Of a stretch of 19,191 nt of DNA, positions 1 through 7,175 are shown one piece after another (positions within the stretch are counted from its first letter, which is position 1; each line of letters begins with the position of its first letter). This DNA is from Gracilaria vermiculophylla (lineage: Eukaryota > Rhodophyta > Florideophyceae > Gracilariales > Gracilariaceae): positions 1,170,860 through 1,190,050 of the forward strand of contig JAHNZQ020003147.1 in NCBI GenBank assembly GCA_019155205.2, given 5' to 3'. The notes beneath the pieces are model-generated. The model saw only the letters and a list, made by a program, of their open reading frames with translations. It ran no database searches and was not told the origin of the DNA. Both the position numbers and the translations under genes were made by a program.

Positions 1-279
1 GTGCTAATTACCTGCATAAAATATCTAAAATAAATAATAAATTCTACCGTACCTTAAGGATACTGTAGCGCACGCAGGCAATATTATGCACCACGTGGCC
101 CAGCTAATAAATTACGAACCCTCCTTATGAATATTATGCCATAAGGCCAAACCACCATAATTCCGTAGGAGCCACTGTACTACACTTACAGTTGCAGCAA
201 ATGTTCGAACTGTTCTTGGGTTCAACTGAACTACTGCAGCAAAACCAAATTTGCAGACTCACTTTCCTCGGAGAGCATA
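1..279. other. AT-rich intergenic stretch
   Basis: No gene is recognisable here. The stretch is AT-rich and has short imperfect repeats: AATATTATGC occurs at about 80 and 130, and TAATAAATT at about 35 and 105. The two pairs have different spacings, so this is not a clean tandem array. The plus-strand frame that opens at 192 runs antisense to the candidate gene at 280-507 and has no recognisable content. Confidence 0.4.
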
Positions 280-740
280 TCATGTGGAAGTGTATGACCT
301 TTGGGAAAGTCTTTGGCGCTTGTTGCGTCGGGTTTGCGCGAGTGATTGTTTGGTATCCATCAACGCGTTGGCTTGACCTGGTGGTGCGTTTAAAAAAAGG
401 AGCATCGCTTTGACCATGTTATGCTTCTGATCGGCGGCGGTTGTGGCAAAGGTTTTTGCGAGCTGAAGATGTGTGTCTACTGTAACACACTTGGGTGCGC
501 TAAGCATTTGTCCACCATTTTGTTGAAATGGATGGAAGCTTGTCTAGCTTGGATACTCCGAGAGTTGCTGTCGCTGTCTGAAACATCTTCAAGCAGCAAG
601 ATTTCGGAGCTCTGAGGTGATGGCGGAGTTAGCAAGTGGTGATGAGAAGAATGATTGTTTCCGAGTTCCTCGAGGTCGGTGGCGATAAGCTCTTCTATGT
701 CAATACTGCCCTCGTCAGCAAAGAAGGAAAAAGGTGTCAT
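280..740 (-). pseudogene. Possible small gene broken by a -1 frameshift (or unseen intron)
   Basis: Two minus-strand frames overlap and together look like one small protein of about 150 residues; I do not recognise the family. The first part (740 down to 477) starts with ATG, has an in-frame stop just upstream, and is acidic and Ser/His-rich (IDIEELIATDLEEL, then DVSDSDSNSRS). It ends at a TAG shortly after NKMVDK. The second part (507 down to 280) is in the -1 frame and continues with a plausible helical stretch and a basic end (RRNKRQR, possibly nuclear localisation). The switch point lies near 500-507, beside an AAA run. It could be a disrupted gene, a one-base assembly error, an intron that I cannot place, or two chance ORFs. 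No plausible intron length joins the frames right at the overlap. Confidence 0.33.
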
Positions 741-960
741 AACAATTCATTTGAACCGAGAATCATTGAGCTTGTGAGACCTTTGAAATGAGCAGAGAAT
801 AAAACGGCCATTTCTCTTGGATCACGTCGGTTTTAAAATTTTCACCCTCGCGAATGTTCAACAGCGTAACGTCCATATCTCCGCGTAGAGTTGTCCGTAT
901 AATCTGCTAGACAACTCGTTGGAAAGTTACAGCCCCCAACATTACCGCGCCATTTTCAGT

Positions 961-1325
961 TTGAATTCGGTGAAAATGACGATTTGGTGTATTTGATATG
1001 AAACAACACACACCTTTTCGATGAAAAAACTTCAGTTATTAATAGAATAATTTGCCAGTGCACATTGCGTCGTTAGTGAAAAATTTGATACAGGAATCAG
1101 ACGTATCTGCTATAGAGAGGCCATCGTGCTCACCTGATTTGAACCCAATCAAAAACGTTTAGAGATAAGGTTTATGCGTATAGAAAGAAATTTTAGACAG
1201 TTTTTGAACTCAAAAACTGTATTAAAAATTGCTGGAAATCTATATCAGTTTCAACTGTGGAAAAGTACATAAATTCTATACCAAATCGTTGCATTAGCGT
1301 TATACAGCAGAAAAGGATGCAAAAT
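961..1325 (+). pseudogene. Decayed Tc1/mariner-family transposase remnant
   Basis: Three successive plus-strand frames carry parts of the DDE domain of Tc1-like transposases. Near 964-990 is a SVKMTIWCI-like block matching the usual SVMVWG region. From about 1046 to 1160 comes NNLPVH, then LVKN, then RPSCSPDLNPIKNV, matching the family's DNAPIH and SPDLNPIENVW blocks. From 1206 to about 1325 is ELKNCIKNCWKSIS followed by INSIPNRCISVI, matching the usual C-terminal ELK...W..I...SMP.RC..VI. There are several in-frame stops (for example TAG and TAA right after NPIKNV) and at least two frameshifts. The second catalytic Asp is replaced by Asn and the third catalytic Glu by Lys, so it is inactive. 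I could not find terminal inverted repeats. The N-terminal helix-turn-helix part is missing or too degraded to see. Confidence 0.85.
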
Positions 1326-1832
1326 ACACTATTGAGCGTCTTGCAGAAAAGATTTGTTCCTGAAGGACATCCGTTTTGTTTTTGAAACGGTTCTTTGACT
1401 CTAATTATATCCCAAACCCATTTTTGTAGGCGTACAACGGACGTCTCGTAGTTTCTTTTTGACATTACACAGCGTGTCGCACTTTTTTTTTTAAACAGTT
1501 TGTACATGGGTGAGCCTTGGAAGTGAGATACACACAGACGAAGAATAGATTGCGAGTTAGGTTACCAGCCATATCAGTGTCACAGCCCTTGACTGCACAA
1601 CCGTTTCAAAGCATTATTCAGCATTCCCCTTGGAGACCTATTATTCGCAGCCGTCCCATTCGCTGAATCGCAAAGAGAGCAAGGAAAAGCACGAAGCTTC
1701 GCAACGATGAGTGTTTTATCTGATACTTTGACATGTAGAGCGGTAGTAGATTACACTGTTCCAGTGCGTGAACACGACAATGGGAATAAGACTAAACTAA
1801 AGAAAAAAGCCTGGTTAATCACTTGAGCACTT
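1326..1832. other. Intergenic, no gene seen
   Basis: This lies between the transposase remnant and the end of the ARMC8-like gene. It has A/T runs, including a run of T near 1483-1492, and no recognisable coding sequence. It probably contains the 3' untranslated region of the ARMC8-like gene and the far flank of the old element. Confidence 0.4.
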
Positions 1833-4289
1833 TCAATTCGAACCCGTATCTGAACTATCACTAGCGAGGACCCGAGGAATAACAGAATGGGGCTGTGCAC
1901 GCGACGACTGTCGAGGTGCTATTGAAGACGAAGAGGGTTCGTATTCTAACAAAGCAGACGGGCTGTAGTCCAATGGATTCACGTCTCCACAATCGAAAAA
2001 TTCCAGGGCGGCCCTTGCTCTCCCTTGCACTTCTATGTGAGGGTCATTGATAAGCGAACGTAGCCGCCCTTCGAAACCCAATTCACGGAGGCGTTCAATT
2101 CTCCACTGGTACCCACTAGATTTAGGGGCCGGGTTCGGCGGATGAGACGACGACGGTGCCTGTGGTGACGGTGGCCGTCGGTTGTCCAACTGTCGACTGG
2201 ATGGGACGGCAACAAGATCCTCACGTCTTTCCACTTCCATTTCAGAGTCTGACGGGATCGCTGGTCGGTCAATCACTGCAACCGTTTCATAATTCCGGCC
2301 CGACCTTTCCAACACTCGTCGCGAGAAGGGCGACGACGGAGCAGGCAGGTGCTGCCTCTGCAACACTTCAAGCCTTGGCATCAGCATTCTTGGCCGATGG
2401 CTTCTTCGTTGCTGCGAAGCGGTTCGAGCCTTCAAAGGTTTGTCGTTCCATGACAGATTAATGGCGCACCAAACTGCCGCAATTCTCGCCCGCTCGTCGT
2501 CGTGAGAAGTCCATTGCAGAATGAGCTGCGGGATTTCCGAATCAATGAGCGAGGCCTTGTGTTCCTCAGTACCTGAAGCAATATTGCACACCACGTACAA
2601 AGCCTGCACAACCAATTCTGAACTGTCACAGTCGTTCTTGAGGGCCTCGGAAAGAATCGATATCAACTTATTTCCAGTTGCGGCGAACAGGGCATCGAGC
2701 TGTTCTCTCTGGGATTGCTCCGAACCTGAGCATGCCAGGTTGCGGACGATGATCATAGCCAACTCACGGATTCGAAGATGTTTGTCCGTGCACAAGGCTT
2801 GCAAGAACTTGTACCCCAGGTGCTTCATGACCGCAACCTTCGTCCCCGCGTCGGCCTTGAACAACAAATTCCTAACGGCCCAAAGGGCGTTTTCCCGCAG
2901 CTCAACATCCATCGAACCAAGCAGTCCAACAAGCGCAGAAATACCGCCACTAGCAAGTATAGAAGTTCGGATTGGGGAGAACTCAAGCACCAAATTGCAC
3001 AAGGCGGCACTGGCGCACCTTCGAATATCATCATTGGATGACATCAACAAACTGAGAAGAGTGGAACCAATCCTTTGGTCCGTAATATCGCGCCGCACGA
3101 TCTTGACGCTGCGGCTCAAGAAGCGAATGCACTGCACGGCGGAGAGAACGACGTCGGTATGTTCCTCTTCGAGCGCGGCGACAATCATTGGCAGCGCGTT
3201 TTCCTTGACGACGGCGACGCGCGACGCATCAATGTTGCGCGTAAGGGATGCCAGCGCCATGAGTGCGCTGGCGCAGGACTCTTTGAGGTGGCCGGGTTTG
3301 AGGGCGGGGGCGGGGTGGGAATCGGTCATTTGCTCATCGTCGTTTGCATTGGTTTTTTCGGACATGCACTGCGAGAAGATGGCCACCAACTTGGGAACAG
3401 CGTCGTTCTCGGTAGCGACGCTCTGTAGTATCGGAAAGTTTGCAACCAGGTCAGAGAGAGTAAGGGCGGAAATGACTTGAATTCGATGGATGGGTGTCTG
3501 CAGAAGGTTGACGAGCGCCACGGCGACGTCGCAATCCAGGCCGCAGGCGAGCAAGCCATCGGCTTGAAAAACGGTGAGCATGCGACAGGCAGCCAGTCGC
3601 AGCGAAGGCGTGGGGGAGTTTGTAAGCGGCATGACGACTGTGACGAGCGCGTGGTGGTCGGTGAGTTGTCGCGACACAGCAGAGTGGTGTCGAGAAAGAG
3701 AGGTGAGGGCGGATATGCAGGCTTCAACGCATCTTTCGTGGTTGGTGCGGGACAGAATGCGCACGAGGGCGGCAACTGCGTTGACGCGTTCAAACACGGT
3801 GGCGTCCGCTTCGGACAGAATGATGCGGGACAGAATGACAGCGCAGACTTCGGCAAGACCATCGTCTTCCGCCATAAGCAAGTGAACGAGGCGGTCGGCG
3901 ACGCGGTGAGTGGCAAAGATGGGCACGAGCGATTTGACGTCGACGGCGTCGGAGCACACAACAAGCTTCAAGGCGCGGACGGCTGCGCTGACGGGACGGG
4001 CATCGTGTGAAAACAGGCAGTGCAGCAGAGGGGCGGCGACGGTGCGTACGGGGAGCGGGGGCAGGTAGCACGCAAGCGAGCCGACGGCGGCGACGGCCTG
4101 CTCGGCAAGCTGCGGGTTCTCATCACTTGCGGCGTCGATTAGCGGGTGGAGCGCGCCCTTGGACAGGAACAGGCGCTTGTTGGTGGGGTTTCCGACGATG
4201 GCGTTCTTGATGGTGCGCGCGGCAGCAATGCGCTCGGCGACGTCGGGCGCTTGCAGGGCGCGTATGACGCGGTCGAGGGCGGAATCCAT
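1833..4289 (-). CDS. ARMC8: ARMC8 / GID5 (VID28)-like armadillo-repeat protein, CTLH/GID ubiquitin-ligase subunit
   Basis: An 818-residue armadillo-repeat protein. ARMC8 (yeast Gid5/Vid28) is a scaffold and substrate-receptor adaptor of the cytosolic/nuclear GID/CTLH E3 ligase. Degenerate ARM repeats run from about residue 5 to 615. The best family match is the stretch around 384-490, with the diagnostic LSRSV (391-395), ASAALCNLVLEFSP (426-439) and a following ENALWAVRNLLF. The segment at 570-615 ends in AVWCAINLSWND, as in animal ARMC8. The last repeat is split off: LRELGFEGRLRSL (about 734-746) and ARAALEFF (758-765) correspond to the end of ARMC8. Between them sits a Ser/Pro/Arg-rich insert of about 110 residues (617-727), and there is a further tail of about 53 residues. 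The protein is therefore longer than the roughly 670-residue animal form. The start is the first ATG in a frame that stays open 414 codons further upstream. It is divergent from the RING gene. Importin-alpha is the main alternative but lacks these motifs. Confidence 0.85.
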   Translation of the reverse strand: MDSALDRVIRALQAPDVAERIAAARTIKNAIVGNPTNKRLFLSKGALHPLIDAASDENPQLAEQAVAAVGSLACYLPPLPVRTVAAPLLHCLFSHDARPVSAAVRALKLVVCSDAVDVKSLVPIFATHRVADRLVHLLMAEDDGLAEVCAVILSRIILSEADATVFERVNAVAALVRILSRTNHERCVEACISALTSLSRHHSAVSRQLTDHHALVTVVMPLTNSPTPSLRLAACRMLTVFQADGLLACGLDCDVAVALVNLLQTPIHRIQVISALTLSDLVANFPILQSVATENDAVPKLVAIFSQCMSEKTNANDDEQMTDSHPAPALKPGHLKESCASALMALASLTRNIDASRVAVVKENALPMIVAALEEEHTDVVLSAVQCIRFLSRSVKIVRRDITDQRIGSTLLSLLMSSNDDIRRCASAALCNLVLEFSPIRTSILASGGISALVGLLGSMDVELRENALWAVRNLLFKADAGTKVAVMKHLGYKFLQALCTDKHLRIRELAMIIVRNLACSGSEQSQREQLDALFAATGNKLISILSEALKNDCDSSELVVQALYVVCNIASGTEEHKASLIDSEIPQLILQWTSHDDERARIAAVWCAINLSWNDKPLKARTASQQRRSHRPRMLMPRLEVLQRQHLPAPSSPFSRRVLERSGRNYETVAVIDRPAIPSDSEMEVERREDLVAVPSSRQLDNRRPPSPQAPSSSHPPNPAPKSSGYQWRIERLRELGFEGRLRSLINDPHIEVQGRARAALEFFDCGDVNPLDYSPSALLEYEPSSSSIAPRQSSRAQPHSVIPRVLASDSSDTGSN

Positions 4290-4423
4290 GGGGGGCGCGG
4301 ACGGCGAAGGGCGCGGGCGGGGGGAGGGGGAAAGCGGCGCGCAAGCGCGAGCGAAGGGGCGCGCAGGCAGCGCGGCGCCGACGTGAAGCGGGGCGGGGGG
4401 AAAGGCAAAGAGCACGAGCAGGG

Positions 4424-4459
4424 CGCGGGCGGCGCGGGCGGCGCGGGCGGCGCGGGCGG
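4424..4459. repeat. 9-bp tandem repeat, four copies
   Basis: The unit CGCGGGCGG is repeated four times without mismatch inside the GC-rich divergent 5' region. Each unit contains GGGCGG, an Sp1-like GC box, so it could be either a simple minisatellite or a cluster of binding sites. Confidence 0.85.
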
Positions 4460-4721
4460 CTGCGGCGGGGCAGCGGTGTGTGTGCGCGGGGACGGGGGCG
4501 GGGGTGGCGCAGCGGGGGGGGCGGCGGCGCGCGCGAGAGCGGGTAGTGGCGGCTGCAAGCGGGCGGCGTCGGGGGCTGGGGCGGCGGCGGTGGGGACGGG
4601 AGCGGCAGCGGCCGTGAGGGCACAGCAGTGTAGCGCGTGTGCGCGTGAGGTGCGCGGCGCGGGCGCGTAATCGGCGCGGCGCGGCGAGGCGTGCGGTGCG
4701 CGGCGAGCCGCGCGATTTGGA

Positions 4722-4743
4722 GCCATTTGGGCTGCCAAATGGC
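4722..4743. promoter_or_regulatory. Perfect 9-bp inverted repeat in the divergent promoter region
   Basis: GCCATTTGG and CCAAATGGC are exact reverse complements separated by the 4-bp spacer GCTG. They form an AT-containing island within otherwise nearly pure G/C DNA. An extra ATTTGG half-site lies just before (4715-4720). It could be a dyad-symmetric protein binding site or a short stem-loop. The factor is unknown. Confidence 0.5.
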
Positions 4744-4847
4744 GACTTACAGTGCAATACAGCGCCAGGGGCGCGGCGGAGAGCGACGGCGGCGGCGCCG
4801 GGCGTCTGCGCGCAGGTGGGCTGCGGCGTGGGGAGAGGGCGGGCGTT

Positions 4848-4901
4848 AGGGACGGGCGGCGGCGCGGGGACGGGCGTCGGCGCAAGGACGGGCGCGGCGG
4901 C
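4848..4901. repeat. Degenerate 18-bp tandem repeat, three copies
   Basis: Three consecutive 18-bp units share the core GGACGGGCG, beginning at 4848, 4866 and 4884, with a few mismatches mostly at unit ends. It lies within the GC-rich shared 5' region. Confidence 0.65.
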
Positions 4902-5574
4902 GGCGTGGCTGGCGCGGCGGCGGGCTTGGGGGCGGACGCAGGCGCGGCGGCGGGCACGCGCGCCGCGGCGGACGCCGGCAGCGGGCGGCGCCAGCGCGCG
5001 CGCTGTCGGCGGCGGCGGGGCGCGCGGGCGCCGAGCAGCGCGCGCGGGGAGAGGAGGCGTCGCGCTGCGCGCGTTCGCCGCGCGGCACCGAACGTTCGTT
5101 GCGCGCCCGAGCTCGGCGACGGCGCGCGCACCAAACGCGAGCGCGGCGCTGGCGCGCGCGCCGTTCGCGTGCTTACAGCGCAGCGCAGCCTTGCGAGCGG
5201 CGCCGCTGCAAGTGGCCGCAGCGCGCCGCGTGTGGCGCCTGTGACCGCTCGCGAGCGCGCCGCGTCCCGTCACCCCCTCTGCCCCGCTGGTGCTCGCGCC
5301 TCTACAAGAACCGCCCGCCTCACCTCCCCCCCTCCCCCGCCTCGCGTCGCCGCCCGGCGCCCCTCGTCGCTCTTTGTGTGACAGAGCGCCCTCCCGCCCA
5401 CTGCCACTCCCTCCGCGCTCCCCCGCCTTCCGCAGCCGACTTGCTCTTGCAATTGCCCCGCCCCCCCCCACCTCCACTACTCTCCCCCCAGCCACCCTCC
5501 TGCTGCGGCGGCTCCGTGCGCTTGCCTCCAAACGTACTCACCTTTCTCCATCGTCTTCTCTCGCCCGGCGTCTT

Positions 5575-6576
5575 ATGTCCAGTATCCAAAACAATGACTT
5601 TCCACAACGTAATAACAACCCACCCTCGCCGCTCCCTCACTCTCTAAGCCACCATGTTTCCCGCCTACACATCGAACTGGGTGCCGACCCATCGGCACCC
5701 CCTTCCCCCCCCCCCTCCGCCGCCCCCTCCGCCGCCCCCTCCGCCGCCAACACCGCCGACCTGTGCACTATTTGCCACGACGTGTGCCCCTCCGTCTACG
5801 ACCGCGTCACCGTCCCGTCCTGTGCCCATACCTTTTGCCTCCGCTGCCTCGTCTCGTGGACCCTGGTTCGAGAGCTCTGCCCCAACTGCAAAGCCCCGTT
5901 CACGTCCCTCCTCGTTCACAGAGATGTCGACGGTCTCCCGCTCTGCGGTCCGACCACCGCCGACAACCTCCCGCCCTCCGTGCTCCAGCCCACCGTGATG
6001 CTGCGCCACCTGCCGTGGATTAACCTCACCGAAATCCACTCCGCCAAGCATGACATCGAGGCCTCTTTTGCCCTCCCGCCCATCAACGCCTTTGTCCCGC
6101 CGCCGCAGCTCGCCTCCTCGTCCGCCCCGCACTACAGCAACGAGGAGCTCGAAGACGAGCTGGAGCACCGCTTCTGGCAGGAGGAGGAGAGCCAGTACAA
6201 CCGTCTGCTGCGTTCCTCCAAGGTCGTGTCCAACCGCCGCTTCGGTCCACAGGGCTACATCTCCGGAGGCAGGATGCGCGCCACTCCGCGTCCTGCCCCA
6301 CGCCCCAAGAAGTTGTCGCCCGCCACCTCGGGCGCTGCCCACTCGCAATCCGACTCCTCCAAGCCGCCCAGCTCTGCCGGCCGCAAGAAGAAGGTCAAGA
6401 AGAAGTCCAGGGCGGGCATCGCCGCCGCCAAGGCTGCCGAAGAGGCTGCCAAGCGTCAAGCCCATGCACCAATTGCTGCTGCTGCCGCTGTCGCCGAGCA
6501 GTCCCCTCACAACCACAACAATTCCAAATCAGAGAGTGACGCCGACTCGGCAGCAGCTAGTCCCTCGGCTATTTAG
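5575..6576 (+). CDS. RING-HC finger protein, probable E3 ubiquitin ligase
   Basis: A 333-residue protein with one C3HC4 RING: C64, C67, C83, H85, C88, C91, C102 and C105, so all eight zinc ligands are present. RING-HC domains recruit an E2 enzyme and promote ubiquitin transfer, which is the inferred role; the substrate is unknown. Before the RING is a Ser/Pro/Ala-rich leader (about 38-60) partly made of SAAP repeats. After it comes a hydrophobic/Pro-rich section, then an acidic helical block (189-205, EELEDELEHRFWQEEE) leading into NRRFGPQGYISGGRMRATP (220-238), which looks like a conserved family motif that I cannot name. A lysine cluster (270-278) is a likely nuclear localisation signal, followed by an Ala-rich helix. 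ATG 5575 is the first ATG; the open frame extends back to a GTG at 5290. Topors or PHRF1-like RING proteins are possible relatives. Confidence 0.8.
   Translation: MSSIQNNDFPQRNNNPPSPLPHSLSHHVSRLHIELGADPSAPPSPPPSAAPSAAPSAANTADLCTICHDVCPSVYDRVTVPSCAHTFCLRCLVSWTLVRELCPNCKAPFTSLLVHRDVDGLPLCGPTTADNLPPSVLQPTVMLRHLPWINLTEIHSAKHDIEASFALPPINAFVPPPQLASSSAPHYSNEELEDELEHRFWQEEESQYNRLLRSSKVVSNRRFGPQGYISGGRMRATPRPAPRPKKLSPATSGAAHSQSDSSKPPSSAGRKKKVKKKSRAGIAAAKAAEEAAKRQAHAPIAAAAAVAEQSPHNHNNSKSESDADSAAASPSAI
5713..5748 (+). repeat. 12-bp in-frame tandem repeat, three copies
   Basis: The unit CCCTCCGCCGCC is repeated three times exactly inside the RING gene. It encodes Pro-Ser-Ala-Ala repeats in the disordered N-terminal region. 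It is a multiple of three, so copy-number change would keep the reading frame. Confidence 0.85.
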
Positions 6577-7175
6577 CCCGCACCCGCTGACGCCGACGCG
6601 CTCCGAGGAGCGCATTTTGCTGCCTTTGCCTCAACTGGCCAGCGCTACCACTAACCGTCCGCAACCTGCATCGTCTGTTAGTCATACTGTACATTGGGCC
6701 GTACCAGTCCCTGTGTGGTGCTATAAACCCAAAATGTCCCCACACGGGCGCATTCGCGGCCATCGTGCTGCATTACGTTCCCAACGTATGCAGACTTGTG
6801 CCACCTGCGTGACATGTACGTCAGCCATGCCCGTAATAGAGGCACAATCAACCTGTAAAACCTTTGGTGTAAAACAATCATCATGTACTAGACATCCCAC
6901 AATCTGCATTAAACCGCCCCTTCGTGTACATCACTCTTCGTTTCGTCGTTAGTGTATTGCAATGTCTTCCCCAAGTGCGGTTGTATACGGTGACGGTTGT
7001 GAAGTTACCACATACTTGGTCGATTCCGGGTCGAATGTTGGGCAAAAGATTCATGACCGTCGTTCATCTTGCTTTGGATGTGAAACTATTACCTCCCGTG
7101 TCAGTTTATTTGCAAAAAGGCGTGAGTGGTATATCACCCTCTGTTCAACGTCCAATCTTCTGCGTTCAGACTCTT
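6577..7175. other. Convergent intergenic region, no clear gene
   Basis: This lies between the 3' ends of the RING gene and UBR7, so it probably holds both 3' untranslated regions. A short ATG-initiated plus-strand frame (6962-7192, 76 codons) overlaps the UBR7 stop codon region and has no recognisable motif. A TATAAA at about 6721 faces no gene start. I see nothing else supportable. Confidence 0.45.

Larger units (their letters stand above)
4290..5574. promoter_or_regulatory. GC-rich shared 5' region of a divergent gene pair
   Basis: This 1,285-bp stretch separates the ATGs of the minus-strand ARMC8-like gene and the plus-strand RING gene, so it should hold both promoters and 5' leaders. From about 4290 to 5270 it is almost pure G/C with many GGCGCG/GCGCGC strings. 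On the plus strand, 5320-5500 becomes strongly pyrimidine-rich, and C/T remains frequent up to the RING ATG. Long open frames cover it on both strands, but their translations are Ala/Arg/Pro-rich low complexity with no domains, as expected for stop-poor GC DNA. No TATA box is evident. Confidence 0.6.

Noticed and set aside
1193..1507. 104-codon minus-strand ORF
   Set aside because: It runs largely antisense to the C-terminal part of the decayed Tc1 transposase and has no recognisable domain of its own.
2521..3480. 319-codon plus-strand ORF
   Set aside because: It is the antisense shadow of the ARMC8-like gene, with Ser/Arg-rich composition and no domain.
4123..5381. Several long plus- and minus-strand frames in the GC island (up to 331 codons)
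   Set aside because: Multiple frames are open at once on both strands and all are Ala/Arg/Pro/Gly-rich with no domains, which is the expected artefact of extreme GC content.
4290..5531. 414-codon N-terminal extension of the ARMC8-like protein
   Set aside because: It starts with TTG, contains no ATG before 4289, and encodes Arg/Ala/Pro low complexity caused by stop-poor GC DNA. ARMC8 homologues begin near MDSALDRV.
5290..5574. 95-codon upstream extension of the RING protein
   Set aside because: It starts at GTG, has no ATG until 5575, and the sequence is a pyrimidine-rich leader with Pro/Leu/Arg low complexity.
5665..6516. 283-codon minus-strand ORF with a long glycine run
   Set aside because: Antisense to the RING gene. 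The glycine run is the complement of the proline/alanine-coding repeat.
6050..6952. 300-codon plus-strand ORF
   Set aside because: It overlaps the RING gene in another frame, is Pro/Arg/Ser-rich, and has no zinc-binding or other motif.
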